Shown: positions 1 through 6,137 of the stretch, in pieces
Layout: each line of letters starts with the position of its first letter
Position numbering within the stretch: the stretch's first letter is position 1
Assembly: GCA_020630455.1 (NCBI GenBank)
Contig: JAHDBK010000002.1
Location: 1 to 23,177, forward strand
DNA: 23,177 nt
Direction: 5' to 3'
DNA from: Saprospiraceae bacterium
GTDB taxonomy: Bacteria > Bacteroidota > Bacteroidia > Chitinophagales > Saprospiraceae
Made by a program: the position numbers and the translations under genes
The notes under the pieces: generated by a model
What the model was told of the DNA's origin: nothing
Database searches by the model: none
The model's input: the letters and a program-made list of their open reading frames with translations, nothing else

Positions 1-162
1 ATCAATAGATTAAGGTTTTGGCGAAATAAATATTTTTGAGTTTATCGGGATAAACGATAAAATATTTATAAAGACAAGTTCTTAATATCTTTGTTTTCAT
101 AAAGATTAAAATTTAAATATGCTCTTAGTATAAATAGAATTTTTTAAGAAAAAAAAGTGTTC
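1..162. repeat. Gene-free left edge with copy of a dispersed repeat and a small hairpin
   Basis: No coding sequence is seen here. Positions 1-15 (ATCAATAGATTAAGG) match 4511-4525 with one difference. Positions 99-127 match 4532-4559 closely and contain TTTAAATATGCTCTTA (112-127), a copy of the motif also found at 4544, 8543 and 21509. Positions 40-55 form a perfect 7-bp stem (GTTTATC / GATAAAC) with a GG loop. That hairpin has no T-run on either strand, so it is not called a terminator. Confidence 0.5.
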
Positions 163-654
163 TTATCGCAAAATTACATACCTAACGGATAAGCCAAACT
201 CGTTAAATCCAGCCCCTTTAACACCTATCAAATTTCTATGGAATGGACTATAATATGGTTTATAGTCTATAGATATATTTATGGGAAAATTATAAAAGGT
301 ATATTCTAATCCAATGATTGCGTCAGCATTTAAAAAGAACAATTTTTGTCCTGCACCGATAGATAAACCTCCTCCGACATAAGCATTCCAGCCTTCTGCT
401 AAATACATGTGATATTCGTATAAGCCAGTTATGGCAAAAGCCAATTTTTTAGGATCATTAAAAGAAAAATTAATGCCAGCAATTCCTTCTAAAACACCAA
501 ATCGTCCAATAAAGTGTTTGTAAGTAAAACCTGTGGGATTCCCTCCTCTAATACCCATAGCAGTAGTATAATTATCATCTTGTGATTGGATATTGGAAAG
601 AAAACCAACAGTTATTATTGATACAGCAATAATAATTTTTTTAATTAGATTCAT
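163..654 (-). CDS. Small secreted outer-membrane-type protein, function unknown
   Basis: This is a 163-residue protein with a clear Sec signal peptide: basic residues at 5-6, a hydrophobic core at 7-18, and likely cleavage near residue 25 before QDDNYTT. The mature part alternates polar and hydrophobic or aromatic residues, is rich in Gly, Tyr and Phe, and ends in a strand-like segment (FGLSVRYVILR). This suggests a small outer-membrane beta-barrel of roughly 8 strands. No named family is recognised. The start codon lies 1 nt after the stop of the DUF5606 gene (TAA-A-ATG), so the two are almost certainly co-transcribed and translationally coupled. No convincing terminator follows. The barrel assignment is an inference from composition and pattern only. 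Confidence 0.7.
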   Translation of the reverse strand: MNLIKKIIIAVSIITVGFLSNIQSQDDNYTTAMGIRGGNPTGFTYKHFIGRFGVLEGIAGINFSFNDPKKLAFAITGLYEYHMYLAEGWNAYVGGGLSIGAGQKLFFLNADAIIGLEYTFYNFPINISIDYKPYYSPFHRNLIGVKGAGFNEFGLSVRYVILR

Positions 655-655
655 T

Positions 656-1099
656 TTAATCGTCTATTTCTTTGTCAATAATGGAATCTTCAGCTTCATT
701 TTCTTCTTCGGTTTCTTCTTGAATTAAATCGTGTTCTTCCAGAATGCCATACCATTTAATCAGCTTTTTGATATCGCCTAAATGTACTTGATATCTATCA
801 AAGTTAGGAAGAATTTGACCTAAATATTCAAAGGCTTCTTCTTTTGACATTTTATTATGTGAAGGAATTTCTACCTCACTTTTTTTCATATTAATAAAAA
901 CGTCTCCAAGTGGTGCTGTATCATTATTTTGAAGATAAATAGATATAGATTCTAATGGAGTGAACTGATGAGTCCTAGAAGGAATGAATTTTCTTTTAGT
1001 TTTTTTTAAATCTTCAACGATTAATCCATTCTTACGACTACCAATCATTTTGTATATGCCTGGCATATTGCTTATTACAACTAAATCTTTTAATACCAT
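656..1099 (-). CDS. DUF5606 family protein
   Basis: This 147-residue protein resembles the Bacteroidota-specific DUF5606 family. The N-terminus (LKDLVVISNMPGIYKM, then NGLIVEDL) and the following IYLQ...APLGDVF segment fit the family layout, in which a small beta-rich domain is followed by a helical part. The last 25 or so residues are very acidic (EETEEENEAEDS) and probably disordered. There is no signal peptide, so it should be cytoplasmic. The biochemical role of the family is not established. It is the first gene of a two-gene unit with the barrel-like protein at 163-654. An exact TAnnTTTG box at 1120-1127 gives a very short leader of about 15 nt. Confidence 0.8.
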   Translation of the reverse strand: MVLKDLVVISNMPGIYKMIGSRKNGLIVEDLKKTKRKFIPSRTHQFTPLESISIYLQNNDTAPLGDVFINMKKSEVEIPSHNKMSKEEAFEYLGQILPNFDRYQVHLGDIKKLIKWYGILEEHDLIQEETEEENEAEDSIIDKEIDD

Positions 1100-1119
1100 T
1101 TTATAATTTTTTTAGAATG

Positions 1120-1127
1120 CAAAGGTA
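1120..1127 (-). promoter_or_regulatory. Predicted -7 box of the DUF5606 promoter
   Basis: The minus strand reads TACCTTTG, an exact match to the Bacteroidota primary-sigma -7 consensus TAnnTTTG. It lies about 20 nt upstream of the DUF5606 start codon. No clear TTG -33 element is visible at the usual spacing. Confidence 0.55.
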
Positions 1128-1183
1128 AACAAAGCCAATTATTTTTTAGGTTTTATTAATAATAATATTTTATGAGTGAGTAT

Positions 1184-1215
1184 AAAAAAAAGAAGCCACC
1201 CGAGCGGGTGGCTTC
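1184..1215 (-). terminator. Strong intrinsic terminator, minus strand
   Basis: A GC-rich hairpin has perfect 10-bp arms (GAAGCCACCC at 1192-1201 and GGGTGGCTTC at 1206-1215) with a GAGC loop. On the minus strand it is followed immediately by eight T residues (plus-strand 1184-1191). It lies upstream of the DUF5606 promoter, so it ends a transcript coming from the GH3 side or from the small-RNA candidate. Confidence 0.9.
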
Positions 1216-1383
1216 CCAAGACACTAATGTAAATGCACCATAAAACCCTTTGTTCTTAAATATATATTGAGTATATAATTTTCTTTTTATATGTTCTTTA
1301 AACGTTTTAAAAGTACTAAATGTTCAAACATTTCCCAACTAAAAGCTTAAATATTTATTAAAGAATTAAATATTTAACATATT
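1184..1383 (-). ncRNA. Candidate small RNA of about 200 nt (or long GH3 3' UTR)
   Basis: Between the GH3 stop codon and the strong terminator lie about 190 nt with no plausible gene. An exact -7 box (TATTTTTG on the minus strand, 1389-1396) sits just after the GH3 stop and would start an RNA near 1383 that ends at the terminator T-run. The RNA contains a 10-bp inverted repeat (TTAAATATTT / AAATATTTAA), a 7-bp one (AAATGTT-TG-AACATTT) and the final GC hairpin. Only tiny reading frames occur (14 and 5 codons). The length is in the range of bacterial 6S RNA, but no 6S secondary structure could be established by eye. A long 3' UTR of the GH3 mRNA is the alternative. Confidence 0.3.
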
Positions 1384-1388
1384 ACAAT

Positions 1389-1396
1389 CAAAAATA
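1389..1396 (-). promoter_or_regulatory. Predicted -7 box downstream of GH3
   Basis: The minus strand reads TATTTTTG, an exact TAnnTTTG match placed 5 nt past the GH3 stop codon. A TTG lies only 13 nt further upstream, which is shorter than the usual spacing. It would drive the small-RNA candidate at 1184-1383. Confidence 0.35.
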
Positions 1397-1401
1397 TTCA
1401 T

Positions 1402-2916
1402 TTATAATCCAACGTATTTAAGTATTTCTTCGGCTATAACCCTTTGATTAGAAAGCCTAGGAATTTTACTTTGACCACCGTATTTTCCTTTATTTTTAAG
1501 CCAATTATAAAAGGTGTTTTGAGGCATAGGACGTACTATAAGTTGTTCTAATGCCAAATTTTTATATCTTTTAGCTTCGTAATCAGAGTTTATTTTTTGA
1601 AGATTTTCATCTAAAATATATGCAAACCTTTCTATATTTTCAGGATGTTGTTCAAATTCAATTAACCATTCGTGTCCTCCTTTATTTTTACCTTGTATAT
1701 AGATAGGGGCTACAGTATATTCCTTGACGATTGCATTGGTTTCTTTACAAGTTTCAAAAATAGCTTTGTCCGTATTTTCTATCATTACCTCTTCTCCAAA
1801 AGCGTTAATATAATGTTTGGTTCTTCCTGTTATTTTGATTTTGAATGGATATTTTGAAGTAAACTTGATTGTATCGCCAGGGACATATCGCCATAATCCA
1901 GAATTAGTACTGATTACAATGGCATAATTAGTATTTAATTCCACTTCGTTAATAGATATTGCTTTTGGGTTTTCTGAGTGCCATTCGCTAGAAGGAATAA
2001 ATTCGTAATAAATACCATTGTCAAGTAACAATAGCATGTCATCACTTGTTAAATCGTTTTGTACAGCAAAATACCCTTCTGAAGCATTATAAATTTCCAA
2101 AAAAGTCATTTTATCATCAGGTAGAAATTGTTTGAATTGTTCTTTATATGGAGTAAAACTGACGCCACCATGTATATACAATTCTAAATTAGGCCAAATT
2201 TGATGAATATTGTCTTTGTTTTGTAATTCTAATAATCTTCTAAACAAAACGATAGTCCAAGTAGGAACCCCGCCTAAATTTGTAACATTTTCTTGGGCGG
2301 TGATTGTAGCCATTTTTTCTATTTTTTCCTCCCATTCAGACATCAAAGCAGTTTCCATATCAGGAGTGTAAAAATACTTACCAATGGCTGGCATATTGTT
2401 CAACATCAATGCAGAGACATCTCCTCTTTTAGTTTTGGGGTAGGCACCATAATGATCCCATGTTCCTCCCATTACGATTCCTTTTCCTTTGAATAAATTT
2501 GCATTAGGATTTTGGTCATAATAAACAGATAATGTGTCCCAACAGCCTCTCATCAGACACTGTCTATGGTGTTCCCAAGAAACTGGAATGTATTTGCTTT
2601 TATCTGAAGTCGTTCCAGATGATTTAGAAAACCATCTGATAGCACCATGCCATAATACATTTTTTTCACCTAGCATCATGCGCTGGATGAAAGGTTTTAA
2701 AGATTCATAATCTTGAATAGGAACAGCTTCTCTAAATTGCTTTGCTGTTTTAATGTCTTTATATCCGTGTTTTTTACCCCATTCAGTATTTCTAGCATGA
2801 CGAATTAACTGTTCTAACCTTTGTCGTTGAATGGCTTCGGGTTTTTCAATATAATCATTGATGCGTTTCATTCTCAAACGCAAGTATTTGGCTAATATGT
2901 TGTTAATTACAGACAT
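1402..2916 (-). CDS. GH3 auxin-responsive-promoter family acyl-adenylating enzyme
   Basis: This 504-residue protein is of the GH3 family, a branch of the ANL adenylating superfamily. Plant members conjugate amino acids to acyl acids through an acyl-adenylate; substrates of the bacterial members are unknown. The ATP-binding loop is SSGTTSDKSKYIPVS (residues 99-113), the second motif is YNASEG (276-281), and WRYVPGD followed by KITGR marks the hinge before the C-terminal lid domain. Length is usual for bacterial homologues. There is no signal peptide, so it should be cytoplasmic. It stands alone: the gene to the right is divergent, and a terminator lies about 190 nt downstream. An exact -7 box lies at 2959-2966. 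Confidence 0.88.
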   Translation of the reverse strand: MSVINNILAKYLRLRMKRINDYIEKPEAIQRQRLEQLIRHARNTEWGKKHGYKDIKTAKQFREAVPIQDYESLKPFIQRMMLGEKNVLWHGAIRWFSKSSGTTSDKSKYIPVSWEHHRQCLMRGCWDTLSVYYDQNPNANLFKGKGIVMGGTWDHYGAYPKTKRGDVSALMLNNMPAIGKYFYTPDMETALMSEWEEKIEKMATITAQENVTNLGGVPTWTIVLFRRLLELQNKDNIHQIWPNLELYIHGGVSFTPYKEQFKQFLPDDKMTFLEIYNASEGYFAVQNDLTSDDMLLLLDNGIYYEFIPSSEWHSENPKAISINEVELNTNYAIVISTNSGLWRYVPGDTIKFTSKYPFKIKITGRTKHYINAFGEEVMIENTDKAIFETCKETNAIVKEYTVAPIYIQGKNKGGHEWLIEFEQHPENIERFAYILDENLQKINSDYEAKRYKNLALEQLIVRPMPQNTFYNWLKNKGKYGGQSKIPRLSNQRVIAEEILKYVGL

Positions 2917-2958
2917 GACATTGTTCTTATTTTTTTAGTAGTTTTTGTGTCTGTCAAT

Positions 2959-2966
2959 CAAATATA
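2959..2966 (-). promoter_or_regulatory. Predicted -7 box of the GH3 promoter
   Basis: The minus strand reads TATATTTG, an exact TAnnTTTG match 43 nt upstream of the GH3 start codon. No clear -33 TTG is seen. Confidence 0.5.
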
Positions 2967-3007
2967 ACGATTTTGATTTAAACTTGTATTTATTAATAAT
3001 AGAAACC

Positions 3008-3037
3008 TTTGAGAAAACTATTTTTTTAATATTTTTG
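3008..3037 (+). promoter_or_regulatory. Predicted full promoter (-33 and -7) for the peroxiredoxin gene
   Basis: TTTG (3008-3011) is followed after 18 nt by TATTTTTG (3030-3037). Both Bacteroidota promoter elements are present at near-ideal spacing, which makes this the most complete promoter in the window. It implies an untranslated leader of about 150 nt. Confidence 0.55.
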
Positions 3038-3122
3038 TTTTTCATTTATTATTAATAAAAAGGTAAAAGGAAGTTATAATAATTGAAATGATTAAGAACT
3101 TTCTTTATTATTTGATGTTTTG

Positions 3123-3170
3123 AAATCTAATATTTACAACCGATAATTTGATTATTAAATCTAATATTTA
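3123..3170 (+). repeat. 14-bp direct repeat in the peroxiredoxin leader
   Basis: AAATCTAATATTTA occurs at 3123-3136 and again at 3157-3170, both inside the predicted leader of the peroxiredoxin mRNA. No other gene or structure is seen in 2917-3197. Confidence 0.6.
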
Positions 3171-3197
3171 TAAATAATTTTATTAAAAATTTAAAAA

Positions 3198-3665
3198 ATG
3201 AGTGTGACAATAGGAAACTCCGCCCCTGATTTTACTTTAACAAGTGATGAAAAACAATCTGTTAGTCTTAGTGATTATAAAGGTAAAAATGTAGTACTTT
3301 TATTTTTTCCTTTGGCATTTACAGGAGTATGTACAAAAGAATTATGCAATACGAGAGATGATATTGCTTTTTATCAAAATTTAGATGCACAAGTTTTGGC
3401 GATATCAGTAGATTCGCCTTTTACATTAGAAAAGTTTAAAGCAGAACAAAATTTAAACTTCCCATTACTTTCGGATTTTAACAAGGAAGTATCAACTTCG
3501 TACGGTAGTATTTATGAAGATTTCGTACTTGGAATGAGAGGAGTATCAAAACGTTCAGCATTTGTAATTGATAAAGAAGGAATTGTTCGTTATGCAGAGG
3601 TATTAGAAAATGCAGGAGAACTACCTAATTTTGATGCTGTAAAGGAACAACTTTCTAGCTTGTAA
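3198..3665 (+). CDS. Peroxiredoxin of the AhpC/TSA superfamily (AhpE/BCP-like)
   Basis: This 155-residue thiol peroxidase reduces hydrogen peroxide or organic peroxides in the cytoplasm. The active-site signature is PLAFTGVCTKELC, with the Pro-x3-Thr-x2-Cys arrangement. The peroxidatic cysteine is Cys45, and Cys50 is a likely resolving cysteine, as in atypical two-cysteine BCP or AhpE-like enzymes. The conserved arginine is in RGVSKRSAFVID. Length is typical and there is no signal peptide. The DUF2306 gene follows after 37 nt on the same strand and may be co-transcribed. The exact subfamily, and whether Cys50 resolves, cannot be settled from sequence alone. Confidence 0.9.
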   Translation: MSVTIGNSAPDFTLTSDEKQSVSLSDYKGKNVVLLFFPLAFTGVCTKELCNTRDDIAFYQNLDAQVLAISVDSPFTLEKFKAEQNLNFPLLSDFNKEVSTSYGSIYEDFVLGMRGVSKRSAFVIDKEGIVRYAEVLENAGELPNFDAVKEQLSSL

Positions 3666-3702
3666 CAAAATTCCTTTATTGCGTTATCTCTAAAAAAATG
3701 AT

Positions 3703-4359
3703 ATGACAACAAGGCAAATAATAATAGAATGTGTAGCAATACCTGTTTTATTATTATTTGCTTATACAATGTTTGATTTAAGCATTGTTTATCTTTTACC
3801 TCCTTTCCCTGATGATGTTGAATTTTTAGCGACCAAACCGAGAGAAGTAAACTTACCTCATTGGAAGCTTTCTTTTTATTTTCACATTATTTCTAGCTTT
3901 TTTGTTATTCTATTAGGCGTAAGCCAATTCTCCAAATACTTTTTAAAGACTTTTCCTAAGTGGCATCGTAGATTGGGTAAAATATATGTAGGACTTATTT
4001 TGTTCATCTCAGCACCATCTGGTTTAATAATGGCATTCCATGCTAATGGAGGCTTAATGGGACAATTGGGTTTTATTACTCAAGCTATTCTTTGGTGGTC
4101 ATTTACTTATATTTCGTATAAAAAAGCAGTTCAAAAAGATTTTTTTGGTCATGGCAAATGGATTTTAAGAAGTTATGCAATGACTTTGTCTGCAGTTTCA
4201 TTAAGAATTATAGCTTTAATGGCTGGAATTTTACGAGTACCTGTTTCTTATGAAATTATTTATCCTATTTCTGCTTGGACAGGCTGGGGAATTAATTTAT
4301 TAATCGTAGAACTATTAATTGGTTTAGGCTTGGTCAACTATTATTTAAAAAAAACTTAA
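3703..4359 (+). CDS. DUF2306 multi-pass inner-membrane protein
   Basis: This 218-residue protein has about six hydrophobic segments (roughly residues 8-30, 55-78, 92-112, 122-140, 155-175 and 192-214). The family pattern is visible: WHRRLGKIYV, then SAPSGLIMAFHANGG, a conserved histidine in FGHGKW, and RSYAMTLSAVSLRI. Conserved membrane histidines are typical of DUF2306, whose function is unknown. It follows the peroxiredoxin gene by 37 nt without a visible terminator, so a shared transcript is likely. A 25-bp-arm hairpin lies 43 nt past the stop. Confidence 0.82.
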   Translation: MTTRQIIIECVAIPVLLLFAYTMFDLSIVYLLPPFPDDVEFLATKPREVNLPHWKLSFYFHIISSFFVILLGVSQFSKYFLKTFPKWHRRLGKIYVGLILFISAPSGLIMAFHANGGLMGQLGFITQAILWWSFTYISYKKAVQKDFFGHGKWILRSYAMTLSAVSLRIIALMAGILRVPVSYEIIYPISAWTGWGINLLIVELLIGLGLVNYYLKKT

Positions 4360-4402
4360 AGCATGTTTTAATTAGTCATCTAATAAAGTGGTGAAAATTT
4401 TA

Positions 4403-4454
4403 TTTTTAACAAGTAAATAATAAAGAATTTTCTTTATTATTTACTTGTTAAAAA
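4403..4454 (+). terminator. Long AT-rich perfect hairpin after the DUF2306 gene
   Basis: Arms of 25 bp (4403-4427 and 4430-4454) are perfectly complementary around a 2-nt TT loop. The core is AATAAAGAA-TT-TTCTTTATT. There is no T-run beyond the stem on the plus strand, so it is an atypical terminator or an RNA-processing or stability stem. It is one of several hairpins of this design in the window. Confidence 0.5.
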
Positions 4455-4463
4455 AGTCTAATG

Positions 4464-4559
4464 TCTATAGTCTATTGCCTGATTATCTATTAAAAATTTA
4501 TCACAATGAGAATCAATAGATTGAGGATTTTATAAAGATTAAATTTAAACATTCTCTTA
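4464..4559. repeat. Composite dispersed intergenic repeat
   Basis: Three blocks recur elsewhere in the window. 4464-4489 matches 18736-18761 at 20 of 26 positions, and all six differences are transitions. 4511-4525 matches 1-15. 4532-4559 matches 99-127 and carries the TTTAAACATTCTCTTA motif. There is no open reading frame. 4360-4606 holds nothing else apart from the hairpin at 4403-4454 and the -7 box at 4584. Confidence 0.45.
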
Positions 4560-4583
4560 ACACTATTTATAATTTGAATTCTT

Positions 4584-4591
4584 TATTTTTG
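4584..4591 (+). promoter_or_regulatory. Predicted -7 box of the tryptophan-repeat gene
   Basis: TATTTTTG is an exact TAnnTTTG match 15 nt before the ATG, giving an almost leaderless mRNA. Confidence 0.5.
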
Positions 4592-4606
4592 TTAGAAAAA
4601 TAAAGA

Positions 4607-5161
4607 ATGAAAAATATTTTTCTATTCATTGTAATCCATTTAATGAGCTTTCATTTTGTTTATGCTCAAGATTTCCCATTGTATGGGATAAGTACTCAAT
4701 GGGATAACAGTTTTAAAGAGTGGTATATTTATACAGAAGATGAGGAAGAAGAAGGAGAATTATTTATTAGATGGAAATTTACTAATGATTGGTCAGAATG
4801 GGATTATGAGTTAAATGATGAATCAGGTGCTATTAAAACTAAATTTCCAAGAGATTTGAGTCAGTGGGAGTTAAGAGGAAATAACCAGATAGTAACGATG
4901 AAAACTCGTTGGATGAATGATTTTACGGAATGGAAAATAGGTGATGGTACGGTTGATTTAATTTTGGAAAGCAGGTTTACGAATCAATTAGAAGAATGGG
5001 AAGTAGATGATAAAACTTATGGTTCTTTAAAAATTTATACGGTTTACGAAGGAGATTTGAGGGATTGGGCGATTGAAGATAACTTGAGCGAAGAGGTTAG
5101 TTTTGAAATAAAAATGGCTATTTTATTTACAGTTATATACCAATCTACACCTAAATTCTAA
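4607..5161 (+). CDS. Secreted protein of six 22-residue tryptophan repeats, function unknown
   Basis: This 184-residue protein has a signal peptide (residues 1-20, cleavage after VYA before QDFPLYG). The mature part is a tandem repeat: a conserved tryptophan recurs at 39, 65, 87, 109, 131 and 154, at spacings of 26, 22, 22, 22 and 23. The unit reads roughly [ST]-[RKQ]-[WF]-x-[ND]-x-[FLW]-x-[EQD]-W-x-[ILV], for example TRWMNDFTEWKI and SRFTNQLEEWEV. It is acidic, with an EDEEEEGE stretch at residues 44-51. The alternating pattern suggests short beta-hairpins stacked in a solenoid or small propeller. No family is recognised. There is no lipobox and no T9SS sorting domain. The stop codon overlaps that of the convergent cdsA gene. 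Confidence 0.72.
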   Translation: MKNIFLFIVIHLMSFHFVYAQDFPLYGISTQWDNSFKEWYIYTEDEEEEGELFIRWKFTNDWSEWDYELNDESGAIKTKFPRDLSQWELRGNNQIVTMKTRWMNDFTEWKIGDGTVDLILESRFTNQLEEWEVDDKTYGSLKIYTVYEGDLRDWAIEDNLSEEVSFEIKMAILFTVIYQSTPKF

Positions 5162-6018
5162 ATAAAATACCTGAATTTGAGATAGACATAGATTGCTACA
5201 AAAGGTAATAAAAACAAAAAGGCATCAAACCGATCTAACATACCACCATGACCAGGTAGTAGATTGCCAGAATCTTTTACACCTACACTTCTTTTTAGCA
5301 TAGACTCTACTAAGTCTCCCCAGCCACCAAATACCGCTGTTATTACTCCTACAATGATCCAATCAATAGTATTTAATTCTTTGAAATAAAGAGAGAAAAT
5401 ATAAGCTGCAATTATACTTACAACGAAGCCACCAATAGTTCCTTCCCATGTTTTTTTAGGAGAAATACTAGGGAATAATTTATTCTTGCCAAATCGAGAA
5501 CCAAAAACATAAGCACCTGAATCATTAATCCAATTGATGACGATTACTCCAATTACAATATGAGGATTGAATGCTCCTGAAGTTCCAAATGCTAGGAATT
5601 GTAGTAAAACCATTGGCACACCAATGTATAATATTCCAGAAAGCGTCAAAGCTATATTTTGAAAAGGCTTTTCTGATTGTTTATATAATTCATAAATAAA
5701 AGCAATAAAGGCTAGAGGAAGCAATGTAATTTGTAAGTCGGGAATATTGAATTGAATATATTCTGGAAAGAGGTTATTTAATGTAATGATGAAATACATA
5801 AAACAACTTAGAAAAATACCATAATTCCTTCTAAAAAGATGCGAATCATAATTATCATGGAAAATTAAGTTGTAGTATTCAATAGAACAAGCAACGAGTA
5901 CAATTAAGAATAAAATAGAGAAAAAATAAGGACCTCCAAATAGACCTAGAAGCATAACAGGAACAAAAACTAATGCGGTTGCCCCCCGAATGAGTAAAGC
6001 CCTGTTTTTTTCTGTCAT
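5158..6018 (-). CDS. cdsA: Phosphatidate cytidylyltransferase
   Basis: This 286-residue integral membrane enzyme makes CDP-diacylglycerol from phosphatidate and CTP, the branch point of bacterial phospholipid synthesis. The family signature lies at residues 239-265: SMLKR, then GVKDSGNLLPGHGGMLDRFD. It includes the Lys-Asp pair and the HGG...DR.D metal and substrate residues. SPKKTWEGTIGG (186-197) is the second conserved block. About eight membrane segments are visible. Its TAG stop shares bases with the TAA of the convergent repeat-protein gene, a 4-nt overlap. metF lies upstream on the same strand, separated by a 46-bp palindrome. No exact promoter box was found; TATATTTA at 6065-6072 is the nearest. 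Confidence 0.95.
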   Translation of the reverse strand: MTEKNRALLIRGATALVFVPVMLLGLFGGPYFFSILFLIVLVACSIEYYNLIFHDNYDSHLFRRNYGIFLSCFMYFIITLNNLFPEYIQFNIPDLQITLLPLAFIAFIYELYKQSEKPFQNIALTLSGILYIGVPMVLLQFLAFGTSGAFNPHIVIGVIVINWINDSGAYVFGSRFGKNKLFPSISPKKTWEGTIGGFVVSIIAAYIFSLYFKELNTIDWIIVGVITAVFGGWGDLVESMLKRSVGVKDSGNLLPGHGGMLDRFDAFLFLLPFVAIYVYLKFRYFI

Positions 6019-6091
6019 TTATTTAATTTATTATTCTAATGAAAAAAAATTCTTGGATTGAATGTAAATATACGATAAATATATACTTCTT

Positions 6092-6137
6092 ATACTAATC
6101 CATAGTTAGAATATATATTCTAACTATGGATTAGTAT
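6092..6137. repeat. 46-bp perfect palindrome at the metF 3' end
   Basis: Arms 6092-6114 and 6115-6137 are exact reverse complements with no spacer (left arm begins ATACTAATCCATAGTT). The last base belongs to the metF stop codon (6137-6139). As RNA it folds into a long stem at the very end of the metF message. No T-run follows on the minus strand, so it is not a classical intrinsic terminator. Confidence 0.9.

Noticed and set aside
1235..1345. Tiny minus-strand frames of 14 and 5 codons in the small-RNA candidate
   Set aside because: Too short to judge, with no ribosome-binding or conservation evidence visible.
1672..2496. Two short frames opposite the GH3 gene
   Set aside because: Antisense to conserved GH3 coding sequence with Phe/Ser/His-rich products typical of shadow frames.
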